Shown here: one piece after another, positions 1-11,400 of the stretch
How positions within the stretch are numbered: the first letter of the stretch is position 1
How the letters are laid out: the number at the start of each line of letters is the position of its first letter
Source of the DNA: Cyprinodon diabolis
Lineage: Eukaryota; Chordata; Actinopteri; Cyprinodontiformes; Cyprinodontidae
Assembly (NCBI GenBank): GCA_030533445.1
Contig: CM060076.1
Span: 3,104,501-3,168,500 of the forward strand
Reading direction: 5' to 3'
Length of the DNA: 64,000 nucleotides
Position numbers and translations under genes: made by a program
Notes under the pieces: generated by a model
Told to the model about the DNA's origin: nothing
Seen by the model: only the letters and a program-made list of their open reading frames with translations
Databases searched by the model: none

Positions 1-621
1 CCTGACAGTGCAGCTCTGGGTCCTTACAGTGCAGCCCTGGGTCCTGATAGTGCAGCTCCCGGTCCTTACAGTGCAGCTCCGGGTCCTGACAGTGCAGCTC
101 CGGGTCCTGACAGTGCAGGTCTGGGTCCTTACAGTGCAGCTCAGGGTCCTGACAGTGCAGCTCCGGGTCCTTACAGTGCAGCTCCGGGTTCTGACAGTGC
201 AGCACCGGGTCCTGACAGTGCAGCCCTGGGTCCTGATAGTGCAGCTCTGGCTCCTGACAGTGCAGCTCCGGGTCCTTACAGTGCAGTCCTGACAGTGCAG
301 CTCCGGGTCCTTACAGTGCAGGTCTGGGTCCTTACAGTGCAGCTCTGGGTCCTGACAGTGCAGCTCCGGGTCCTTACAGTGCAGCTCCGGGTCCTGACAG
401 TTCAGCTCCGGGTCCTTACAGTGCAGCTCCGGGTCCTGACAGTGCAGCTCTGGGTCCTTACAGTGCAGCCCTGGGTCCTGATAGTGCAGCTCTGGCTCCT
501 GACAGTGTGGCTCCGGGTCCTGACAGTGCAGCTCCGGGTCCTGACAGTGCAGCTCTGGGTCCTTACAGTGCAGCTCTGGGTCCTGACAGTGCAGCTCCGT
601 GTCCTGATAGTGCAGGTCTGC
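1..621. repeat. 21-bp minisatellite, about 30 copies
   Basis: Tandem units close to GGTCCTKACAGTGCAGCTCYG run from the left edge to about 621, so the array probably begins outside the window. The unit is a multiple of three, so every frame stays open and long low-complexity reading frames appear (a VLTVQLR repeat in one, a PDSAAPG-like repeat in another). A 7-nt loss near 289 shifts the register once. Open frames in all phases on both strands point to a minisatellite rather than a gene, although a repeat-rich exon extending leftward cannot be excluded. Confidence 0.9.
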
Positions 622-1041
622 AGCCAGACCCCTCTCAATGGAGGTGGGTCTTTATGTTTACTGAGTGGCTGATTGAGGATTGTGGGAGTTTAGTTGTGCT
701 AGAGTCAGTGCAGAGTGAACAGAATGATGGTAGCGTCTGAAGGATAACACTGCATGAAAAGTGGGATTTTCGTCAATATGCGGCACTGTAGATTGTTGTG
801 GAAGTTCAGGTTAACAGCAGTTTACCGTAATTTGTAGGCATCGCCGAAAACTCCCATAAATTGTCAGAAATTGACGTGGGCTTTCTTAGGCAGTGTTCCC
901 CCCATGCCTCCCCCCCCATGGAATTCTAGGGGAGGCTTTAACATGTAAATGAAAATGCCGTGAGCTATACAAATGCAAATCAGGGTTGCAGGGGGAGTTT
1001 TACCCCAAGTGACATTTTTCTAAAAGGTAAGAAAATCTCTG

Positions 1042-1526
1042 ATACAAAGAGATCAGGCTCAGTATAGACTCTTACATTTTAGCTTGAATTGATTTATTTA
1101 ATTAAAGTATAGAGACCAAAACAGATCTTTAGCTGACAGAGCAATACATTTAGAGCAGTAATTATTTTTTTTTAAATTTGCATTTAAGATAAAAAATAAA
1201 ATGTTGTCTGTCAATATGCTCAATTCACAATTACTGAAGTGGAAAAGTTTCAAGAAATGAGTCTGAGATGATTCACTTTATAACATGGTGCATTATCCTG
1301 CTGGAAGTAGCCATCAGAAGATTGGTACACTGTGGTCATAAGGACATAAGGTCAGCAACAATGCTGAGGTAGGCTGCCTCATTTATTTGATGCTAAATTG
1401 GTATTAAGTGGCCCAAAGTGTGGCAATAAATATCCCCCAAATAGATGGTACAAATAGATCAGGCTCAGTATGACCTAATTATAGACTCTTACATTTTAGC
1501 TTGAATTGATTTATTTAATTCAAGTA
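1042..1526. repeat. direct repeat of about 65 bp, 413 bp apart
   Basis: The stretch around 1042-1105 (GATCAGGCTCAGTATAGACT, then a TTTAGCTTGAATTG segment) recurs at about 1455-1526 with a small insertion. The repeats bracket the Tc1 transposase remnant, so they may be duplicated flanks or part of the host element. Confidence 0.6.
1270..1455 (-). pseudogene. Tc1/mariner transposase remnant
   Basis: Read on the minus strand this gives AAYLSIVADLM, and after a frameshift YQSSDGYFQQDNA. That is the central part of a Tc1 transposase with the second catalytic Asp (QQDNA). Stops and a frameshift make it dead. Confidence 0.7.
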
Positions 1527-1714
1527 CGCTAGATTACTGTGTATGCCATTAGCAATGGCAAATGTTATGTAAAAAAATACACAAAATAATTTATTTCAAA
1601 AATTAGTTTTAATCAGAATCAGTTGGTAAAATGTGAATCAGAATCAGCAAGGTAAAATGTGCATTCCTTGCACAGTGCTCCTTGGGATTTTTAAAGTTTG
1701 GGAAATTTTTTTGT

Positions 1715-2150
1715 TTCCAAATCCAGCTTTAAACTTCTCCACAACAGTGTCTCGGACCTGTCTGATGTGTTCCTTGTTCTTCATGATGCTCTCTGCACTT
1801 TAAACAGACCTCTGAGGCGATCACAGAGCAGGTGCATTTCTCGGAAGACTTGATTACACACAGGTGGATTCTATTTAGTATCATTTAGGTCGACATTGGA
1901 TCATTCAGAGATCCTCACTGAACTTCTGGGGAGAGTTTGCTGCACTGAAAGTAAAAGGGGCCGATTCATTTTGCACACCCCACTCTTCAGTTTTTTATTT
2001 GTTAAAAAAGTTAAAAATATCCAATATATTTAATTACACTTCATGATTGGGTAAAACTAGCTGTTGATTCTTCACTAAAAAATGTTTATGTTCGATGCCT
2101 GAAATGTGGCAAGAGTTTGATATTTTCAAGAGAGCAGATTATTTTTGCAG
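1715..2150. mobile_element. Tc1-like transposon non-coding tail, degenerate
   Basis: The segment from the CTTCTCCACAACAGTGTC region through GGATCATTCAGAGATCC and on to CCTGAAATGTGGCAAGAG resembles, from memory, the widespread non-coding part of a fish Tc1-type transposon. It is probably related to the transposase scrap just upstream. Recognition is by pattern only. Confidence 0.45.
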
Positions 2151-2467
2151 GGCAAACTGTAACTGGGCTGATATCTAAGGATAGCTCTGACAGGGTTTCA
2201 CTTGCCAATAACGTACATTTATAACATAAGTTTTAGTGGTTGTAGAAGTAATAGAAAAAACACAGATCTGGGAACTGGAATTCTAGCAGCACTCCTACAT
2301 TATTCTCTACATTTTCTCTCTGTTGTCCTTTCTTTCACAGTAAATGGTATCAGCATCTCAGATATGTTAACCAAGCTTTCCTGTCTGACCCTTCAAAACA
2401 ATCTACCATCAACAGCATTGTGTTGTAGAAGCTTTTATGCAAGAGCCTTTTTTTGGGAGTTTTTACG

Positions 2468-2640
2468 GCACTAGTGTCTCGTTTTTTTGGCAGTAGGCTG
2501 GCAGGAAAGGGGGTATGAGAGAGGGAGAGACATGCGGCCAAGGATTCGAACCCGGGTCATCCATGTCGAGGACTAAGGAATCTTTCTGTACATGGGTTTT
2601 GTGCGCTAAACACTGGGCAACCAAAGCACGCCCTTATGCA
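2468..2640 (-). mobile_element. tRNA-derived SINE-like fragment
   Basis: On the minus strand a Pol III B-box-like GGGTTCGAATCC follows an A-box-like TAGCGCAC, and a CT-rich stretch (GAGAGAGGGAGAGAC on plus) lies downstream. This is the layout of a tRNA-derived SINE head rather than a tRNA gene, since no cloverleaf or acceptor stem closes. Confidence 0.55.
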
Positions 2641-3259
2641 ACAAACTTTTAAACAATTTTCCCAACATTTATGGAGAACAGCAAAGTTGCTCTTTTGTAG
2701 TTTTCATTATTTTCACCTGTAAACATAGAAAAAGCCAGGAGCCTTTTGAAATGTTCTGTAGTATGGTATAAATCAAGATTCTCCAGAACATATCTCCAAA
2801 GCCTTCTATTTTCTGTAACACAAGTTGTGCTACCCACAGTAATTGCTGATAAAAAGTCTAAAGAGATAGAGATAGAATTTCAATATTTCTTTATGCTATT
2901 ACTAGTTTTAAATCTGTGGTAAACCATTGTTTTACAGCAACTCCTCTCTCACATATACAATATTGCATCTTCTAATATGTTTCCTTAAAGACTGTTTAGG
3001 ACAGGAAGCTACAAAAAAGTTAAATGACCATAAACTCAATGTAAACCCCTAGCTATTATTATTTTATGTTTTTTTTTGTATTTGTTTATTTATTTATATG
3101 TTTGTTTCCCTTGTTTTATTTTTATTTATTTTTTACATTCTATGTCTATTTTTTTTAAAAGTTATAATGTCACCAACTGCTGTGTATCTTTGTTTGATGT
3201 TTGAATTACTCTGTATTGTTACACGGAATTGCCAATAAAGCAAAAAAACAAACAAACAA

Positions 3260-3520
3260 ACATGATGACGCGAGTCCTTCCGTATAACAATGACCTCGTA
3301 TGTGATTGGAGGAGCTATACTCAGAAGAACTTTATCTCCAGTCCCTTTGTTTGGATTTTGCTGGTACGTGATCAATGGCTGGACGACATATCGCGTTCAA
3401 CTCGCCTTCAGCTCCTCTTGGACGCGATGGCGACTCTGCAGTCGAACAACTGTGCAGGAGAGACGAACTCAAAGAAGAGAAGCTAGCGGTAAATATATGT
3501 TCGATTACTGCTAGCTAAGC
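3260..3520 (+). other. unassigned open stretch inside the TIR element
   Basis: Relatively GC-rich sequence with overlapping open frames (one ends with MATLQSNNCAGETNSKKRS and is followed by a GGTAAATA donor-like site). It could be a 5' exon left from an autonomous parent of the surrounding element. I recognise no domain. Confidence 0.25.
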
Positions 3521-3957
3521 TAAAAGCTAAAGCTACGGCTAATAGCAGCCTTGCAAGAACAAGCTTTATTAAAGTGTATTTTTTGTGATTCACAGGAAGC
3601 AGTACGCCGTCTACACAACTCGGAGACAAATTGCAGGTGCTATGAACCGGAGCAAGGGTAAGAGTTAAAGAATATGCTTTTTTCGGATGGATTGTACGGC
3701 CGCCGTCATTTCGTAGGCCGGATCTCTCTGAACTCTGTGTTAAGCTGCAGACAAGCGCGGGTTGCAAATTGTCGGAAACTGACCAAAATCAGGGAGATCT
3801 GCGGGAGTTTACGGGGACGAAAATCTCACTTTTCATGCAGTGTAAGCTCTTGATTACCGCTTGAGGAAGGAGTACTGAAGAGATCTGGGAGGAAGAACTC
3901 AGCTTGAACCAGACAGCAGCAGAAACAAAGGAGGAAAATGGGACCAGTCTGACAAAC

Positions 3958-4170
3958 CAAGGAGAAATATCTGAAGATTAGATTAGATTAGATCAGATTA
4001 GATTCAACTTTATTGTCATTACACAGGTATAGGTACAAGGCAACGAAATGCAGTTTAGGTCTAACCAGAAGTGCAATAGCAGCAAGTGCAGGATAAATAA
4101 TGGTTCCATAAATACAGGACATGGGTTCTACTGAATAAGTATAGAGATGAATACCATTATAAACAGAATC
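3958..4170 (-). mobile_element. LINE 3'-end fragment with short tandem tail
   Basis: A GATTA-repeat tail is followed by a TTCAACTTTATTGTCATT-type sequence, which is the reverse of a LINE 3' terminus ending in a simple repeat. Compare 35117 in this window, which has the same design with a GACTTA tail. No coding part is left. Confidence 0.5.
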
Positions 4171-4847
4171 TTACTAATAGATGAATATAATATATAGATA
4201 ACTAGTGTTATGAACTAAATTAACAGCTGGATATGTACCGAATATAATATACTGAAGAAGGAGATGAGCTGGTAAGCATCAAACACAAGAAGAGCCAGCG
4301 CTCTCAGGAGGATCTTGGCCTGTTAATCATCTTTCTCCCTCCACAAGGTGGCTGCAGTAAGGAGCTCCAGCTGGACCCACACACACTCATACATTGCAGT
4401 GGATTTTTTTCTTGGAATATGTCTCTCGAAGTGGACATGTACCTACAACGACAATTTCCTCCATGACTTCTAAGTGGGAGAAGTTGAAAAATAGCAGGTT
4501 TTAATACTCTATCAAACTAGAAACAGTCGTCATTACACATAGCAATATTCACACATCTTTGCCGATCTTTAAATAAGTATATTACAAAGGTAGTACGTGT
4601 TAGCTAACATGCTAATGGATGTGAACATATTGCATTTCAGCAACCATTTTCAGTAACAGCCGAAAGATAATGTGGTTAATTGAACAAACCTTTACTATAT
4701 GCAGGTTGGTCCACATCAAGCAGTGCATGCTATAAAATCTTCAGTATTTTATATGTAACAATCTATAAGTAGTTTTACATTTTAGCAAAAGTCAAACATG
4801 GTATAACTAATATGACACATTTATATAGATATTCATAATCTAACACT
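4171..4847. other. 3' flank of the NLR gene, nothing recognised
   Basis: AT-rich sequence directly downstream of the B30.2 stop codon. It should hold the 3' UTR of the minus-strand receptor, but I find no convincing AATAAA close to the stop. No coding sequence is recognised. Confidence 0.4.
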
Positions 4848-5431
4848 TCAGTTTACATTCAAAGCTGCTTCCAAAGACTTGCAGTTTTCATAAGAACAGA
4901 GTTTTAATGTGGACCCATAAGACCAGAACCCGAATCCAGGATAAACTGGTTCTTTGAATGTGGTGTTTACAGTGTGTAGGTGGATAAGCCTGCCGGAGCA
5001 AACTTTATAGTAGGACAGAGATCCAGCTGGGAAGTCCAAATGGACAGCGATTCTGTTGGACACTGTGGAGGATGAGGGCGAGGAAAAGGAGATGGTCGTA
5101 ACGGTGTTGTTGTGCCAGACGGAGTACCCAACAGTATCAGAGCAGCTCAAACTCCAGGACTTATCGTTCTCTCCAAACCTGCAGTCGGTTCTGAATCCTC
5201 TCCTCTTGATACTTCTGTAACTGACGGAAATATGAACCCTTCCTTTCCACTCCACCTCCCAGTAGGAGCAACCAGTCATCCCGTTTCTGCACATTAGCTG
5301 CCACCAACTGAATCTGTCTCCGTGGTCTGGATACGGCTGCTCCTCCTCCAACACCGTCACCATCCGCTGGTCGTCGGACAGCTTCAGGTTCGTGTTTATC
5401 GTGTTTGTGTCAAACAAAAGTTCACAGAAGT
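4848..5431 (-). CDS. NLR exon 9: B30.2 (PRY/SPRY) domain and stop
   Basis: A 584-nt terminal exon. It contains the PRY start [20 protein letters not shown], the SPRY hallmarks [30 protein letters not shown] and [16 protein letters not shown], and ends YPGFGFW plus a short tail and stop. It appears full length, and this exon would carry any ligand specificity. Confidence 0.93.
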
Positions 5432-8400
5432 CTGATGTAGAGAAACAAATTAAGTTTTTTGGTTGTTTTTTTGAATGAAATTGATTATTTCATCATAACT
5501 TACATTTCCGTAGACTAGGTGTTAACCATTGCTCTCCACTGTGGTCCACCCTGTAGGAAAATGCAAATAAATAAATAACCAGAAAAGGTCACCAATGACC
5601 TTCAACAAGTCTTCCTGCTGTTCCTCGCCTCCTCTCCATCTTTGTGGCTAACTCCACGACTCGACTCATCAAATTGTTGGTGTCTGAAAATACCTCAGAG
5701 TTTCCAGTCTGGTGGACTTTAGGCCAGCCGAACTTTCTCCAAGGTCATTGTAGCTGAGGTCCAGCTCAGTCAGGTGACAGGGGTTGGCGCTTAGAGCTGA
5801 GATCAGTGACGCACACCCTTCCTCTGTAATCTGACAACCTGATAGCCTGTAATTAAAAAACACAACTTTCTCAAAAATAAGCTATGAATATGAGGGGTTC
5901 TATACAAATGAAGACTCATGATCCTTAACCTAATGCTAAGGGTGTCGTTAGGGTTCATATGTCCGGTTCATGTGTGTGTGGATCTTGTTGTTGTGCCCCC
6001 TTAAAATATTTAGCAGAATAACGTACTGTTTTTTTGTTTTTAAGAACTATCAAGTCCTAGTAGAGCAACAGCAGTATGCAACAGCAACATCCGCTCTTTT
6101 GCACAAAGGCTAAACATTATTCCACTGAGGCAGGGGCGGATTCAGGAAATTTGGGGCCCTAGGCAAAGACAGGCAGGGGCCCCTCTGAACTGAGAAGACA
6201 ACACATAAAACAGCCCCATTCTACAGATAGAGAAATGTTAATAGAATAGACATCCATTATCTGTTCTAGGTTGTGTCCCTCTCTTCTTGTCCCTTTTCTT
6301 CTTGTTTTCCTCTCTATGTTTTGTACTCAGCTGACTTTTTTAATGCCGTCTCAAAAGGAATGAAAGATTTTTTCCAAGCACTAAGCTCACTTAGCTGATT
6401 GCTCCTTCCTGTGTTTCCAAAAAGGCCAAAGTAAATAACCCAGTCCTTCTTTTCACTGTAGACAAGCCATGATCTGCATCAACTATTTCATCACAGCGCT
6501 GCGTGTCCCGAGCCGTAATATCATCAAAGACCCCTCACACCCCCACCATGGACTGTTGTCCCTGCTGCCCTCTGGGAAGAGGTTCCTCAGCATCCGCTGC
6601 AGATCCACCAGGTTCTGCAACAGCTTCTTCCCCACTGCCATCAGACTGTTGAACCTTTGATCCACAAACCGAACTCTGCACCTATTGCACATTATCGGGC
6701 ATCAAATGCTGCTGAACGTTTAACTTTTAGCTCTTTTAAGTTGATCTCATTTCTATTCTCAACCGAAGGAAATAACGCATTTTTGCACAAATGCCTATTT
6801 GCACTGAACCATTGCAATTTGCTCACTGTTTTTATCCACTGCAGTGTTTAAACTTTGACCACTGCTGCACTTTTGTATAACTCGTGTGTAACAATCCGGA
6901 AAGGTATTCCATCTCATTTGAAATATCAATGCAATGTTCATAAGCTGTATGCACTCTGTGCATACAGAACGAGAAATAAAGAAGTCTAAGTCTAAGTCTC
7001 TAACTATAAACATGTACAGGGCTTCTATAGACTCATGCACTGGGCTCCCACACTGATGGGACAACCCAATGTGTGAGTAAATGTCAGGTTTAAAGGCACA
7101 ACGTAGACTTTGTGACCTAAAGAGTTGATGCATATGAGTTATTTTAAATGATTCCTCAGGTCGATATAAAGCACCACCTATGTAAGTTGCGAGAAGAAGC
7201 ATCGTCATTGGCCTGGTCATGTGACCAAGAAGAACATATCGCTCTACTATAGTAATGTAGCTAAGGCATTTGCTCTATGTTTCCACCTGTTTAACTACTG
7301 TTAATGTCTGAGGGAAGAAAAAGATTAAACCTTCTGAGGAGGCTAAAAAGAGAAAACCTAAAAGGGATTGTTTGCGAGGAAAAACAAGAGTTGATCTTGT
7401 AAAGGAGTTTGTTGGTTGGCACAGACTGAAAGAAGAAGCCAGATGTAAAACCGATTCTCTTTTCTAAACTTTATTATTAGACTGGTTAGTTAACACTTTA
7501 CTCCTAGTACACAGTGATAGATCTTTGTTATTTTTGATGTTTAGTAGAAGCAAAATATCAGCAGAGAGAGCTAGCAGGCTACAAACAAAAGCTAACATCT
7601 AAATGTATAAATCTCAGGTGCGAAACCTCAGATGTGAAAATTACAGGTATAGTGCCCCTAGTGGCCAGAAGTTAAACTCGGTGCCTTTAAATCAAGATCC
7701 AGATCACCGATAGTGAACTCACCTGAGGCTCTCCAGTTTACAGTGTGGACTTTGTAGTCCAACAGAGAGGATCTTTACTCCTGAATCTCCCAGGCTGTTG
7801 TTGCTGAGGTCCAACTCTCTCAGAGAGGAGTTCTCTGATGCCAGGACTGCGGACAGAGCTTCACAGCTTATCTCAGACAGGTTACAGCAACTGAGTCTGT
7901 GACAAAGTAACACAAACTTTAGAAAATGCTGAAATTAAGAGGATTAGCTGGCAAATAAAAAGCTACATTGAGATGGACCTACAGAGCTTTGTTGGAGGCT
8001 TTGACCACTGGCAGAAGCCTCAGCAGAGCCTCTTCTGAGGCAGAGTATTTCTTCAGGTCAAACACATCCAAATCCTTCTCCAAGGAGAGTAAGATGAAAG
8101 CCAGAGCTGACCACTGAGAAGGGGACAGCGTACACGAGGACAGACTTCCTGATCGCAAGTACTGCTGGATTTCCTCCACTAAAGAACAATCGTTTAGTTC
8201 ATTCATACAGTGAAACAGATTAATGCTTTTCTCAGGAGACAGATTCTCAGCTATCTTCTTTTTTATGTAGTCTATCGATTCTCGGTTGGTTTCTGAGCTT
8301 CTAATCGACTGTAGGAGCAGTCCTTGCAGAAGTTTTTCGTTGGTTGGCAAGGAAAGACCTAGAAGAAAGCGCAGGAACAGGTCCAGATGTCCGTTTGTAC

Positions 8401-11400
8401 TCTTTAAGGCCTTATCCACAGCAGTTTGGTGCAGCTCGGTTTTTGAACATTCATTTTGTCTTTCTTTCAATACTTGGGAGGATCTTGTCAGCAGGTTGAC
8501 TCCGGTGTTCTTGAAGGTCAGATGGACATAAAGAGCAGCCAGAAACTCCTGGACGCTCAGATGGACGAAGCAGAACACCTTCTCCTGGTGCAACCCTCGC
8601 TCCTCTCTGAAGATCTGTGTGAAGACTCCTGAGTAAACTGAGGCTGCTTGGATATCAATACCACACTCTGTCAGGTCAGATTCGTAGAAGATCAGGTTTC
8701 CCTTCAACAGTTGCTCAAAGGCCAGTTTACCCAGAGACTCAACCATCTTTGTGTTCTTTAGGGTCCAGTGTGGATCTCCCTCTGGCTGGCCGTCATATTT
8801 GACCTTTTTCACTTTTGTTTGAACTACCAAAAAATGGACGTACATCTCGGTCAGGGTCTTTGGCATTTCGCCTTTATCTCTAATCCATACACACTCCAGT
8901 ACCGTAGCTATAATCCAGCAGAAGATGGGAATGTGACACATGATGTAGAGGCTTCTCGATGCCTTGATGTGGGAGATGATGTTCTTCGCCTGCTTCTTTT
9001 CTTTAAACCTCCTCCTGAAGTACTCTTCCTTTTGTGAGTCGGTGAATCCTCGGATCTCCGTCAACAGGTCAACACACCGGGGAGGGATCTGATTGGCCGC
9101 TGCAGGTCGTGTGGTTATCCAGAGGCGAGCAGAAGGAAGCAGTTTCCCCCTGATGAGGTTTGTCAACAACACATCCACGGAGGTGGACTCTGTGACGTCA
9201 GTCAGGATCTCGGTTTTCTGGAAGTCAAGAGAAAGTCGACACTCATCCAGACCATCAAAGATGAAAAGAACCTGGAAGTCCTGGAACCTGAAGATTTGCG
9301 CTTCTTTGATTTCTGGGAAAAAATGATGAACAAGTTCCACCAAGTTGAATTTTCTCTTTTTCAGCATATTCAGCTCTCTGAAGGTGAAGGGAAAGATGTA
9401 CTGGATATCCTGGTTGTTTTTGTCCTCGGCCCAGTCCAAAGTGAACTTCTGAGTCAGGAGGGTTTTTCCGATACCAGCTACCCCCTTCGTCATCACCGTT
9501 CTGGTCTGTTCAACCCTTCCTGGTGGTGCTCTAAAAACATCTTCTTGCCTAATTGTTTTTTCTGTCGTTTCTTGTTTCCTTGAAGCCGTTTCGATGTGTC
9601 TGATCTCATGTTCATCGTTGACCTCTGCAGCCCCTCCCTCTGTGATGTAAAGCTCAGTGTAGATCTCATTCAGGACGGTTGGGTTTCCTTCCCTGGCAAC
9701 CCCCTCAAACACAAACTGAAACTTATTTTTTAGGTTAGCTCTGTGTCTCCGCTGAAAGTCTGTGATAGGAATTCCTGCGGGGAAAAACAAAAAGGTTTTA
9801 AATTGTTTTCTGCTAAAACATAAAAAACAAGGGTTTCCTCTCTCTGCCACCAAAGGCAAACTGAAAGAGTATTTCTTTATGTTGAGAGAAAAATAACAGA
9901 GTGGAACAAAGAACAGGCGTGTTTTGGATATGTGCACAGATTGCATGTTGCAGTTTTACCTACAGTAAATCCTTCTACTTTTTAATTGAATAAGTTAAGA
10001 TGAATCCAGTATCATTCACAGTGATTTAAAAACAGTGGTTCTGGAAATAAGGACTCCATGGGCTTGTAAACAGTAAAAACAAACATCCTTCTATTGCCAT
10101 CTACTATATTCACATCTGTGGGCATTTTAAATATTTTTTCATAGGTTAAAACATTAGGTCAGAGTTCTGAGAAATGTGCATCGGGATTATTTCTTAAAAT
10201 TTCCAGATCTCACAACCGAAAGGTTTCAAAATATAGCTTAATTTGTGCATCAACCCTTTTAATACCTGATCATAACACTGTGAGTATGAAACACCTAAAT
10301 CCTACCGTATTTTCCCGACCATAAGGCGCACCGTACTAAAAGGCGCAGTCTCAGTTATGTGTGCCATTACTGTATTTAACACGCACTTAAGGCGCACCGG
10401 ACTATATACAGGTACATGTCCTCTACTACGTTTAAATAGCTCTACTGCGTATTTAAAAATACAGCGGGAGCAAAACTGAGTAGGTTTGTGCTTTATTCAT
10501 GTATTTATTACATGTATTAATCAAACCCATCGAAGTCATCATCCTCTGTTTCTGAATTAAACAGCTGCGCTAAATCAGACATGCCAATTTCCAGTGTTGG
10601 GAAAGTTCTCTTTCTACGTCAACTAGTTCAAAGTTCAGTTCACATATTTTAAAATTAACTAGTTCAGTTCATAGTTCATAATTCAAAATTTTGAACTAAG
10701 TTCACGGTTCCAAAAAATGAACTAGTTCATAGTTCTTTTTTTTTTTTTTCATATATTGCTCTATTACACCATAGCCTACTGTAGAACCACAGACAGCAAT
10801 TATTTTATCAGTTGTAACTCTGAAACTGTGCATCAGATTTCATCTTCATATCCAGTTTTGAATCCTTATCCAACCAGGGTTTACATTAGCATTGAGGGGA
10901 CAGCATTTCCCCATTGTTGCTTTAACGCTTTGTTGCTGTCCATTCACTTCACACTAGTAGCAGCTGCAGCTTTCACCCCTACAGTATATTTTCAAAAACA
11001 TCAGGAAAAATGTGCTGCTTGAATGGTCTTTTTTATGAGGAATTATTAAAAGAAAAACAGGAAAGTAGTCTTTAAGGTGCAAATGTTTTTTTTATTATTT
11101 TAATTATTTTTTCCATTTGAAATTTCATTTCAGTACATACTAAAAAGGAATCCTGGAATCCTGGAAAATAATACCAGGCAGGTTTAAGGGCAAAGTTTGC
11201 AGAGGAATGTAAGATTGTTGCCATCATCCTCACCGACCACCTGGTCTTAAAACTGTTTTAAGTGATCATACTGCTGCTTTGTCGCCTTTAGGTCGCCTCC
11301 ATGCTGCTGTGGCTCCCACTATGCATTTTGTTTTGATGACGCACGCGGCTGTAGGCTACGACACTGGTAGCTGGTGTTGCCAGATTGGGTGTTTTTCCTG

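Larger units (their letters stand above)
748..3842. mobile_element. 3.1-kb TIR transposon, non-autonomous, TAA duplication
   Basis: The left end starting CACTGCATGAAAAGTG matches the reverse complement of the right end (finishing CTTTTCATGCAGTG) over 27 bases with one mismatch. TAA lies directly outside both ends (745-747 and 3843-3845), which fits the 3-bp TWA duplication of PIF/Harbinger-type elements. No full transposase is visible inside. The interior holds Tc1 debris, a tRNA-like SINE and a stretch around 3260-3500 with short open frames that may be a leftover exon. Superfamily assignment rests only on duplication length. Confidence 0.65.

Noticed and set aside
8286..9583. Plus-strand open frames of 77-95 codons
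   Set aside because: They are antisense shadows of the NACHT exon, without motifs or splice context.
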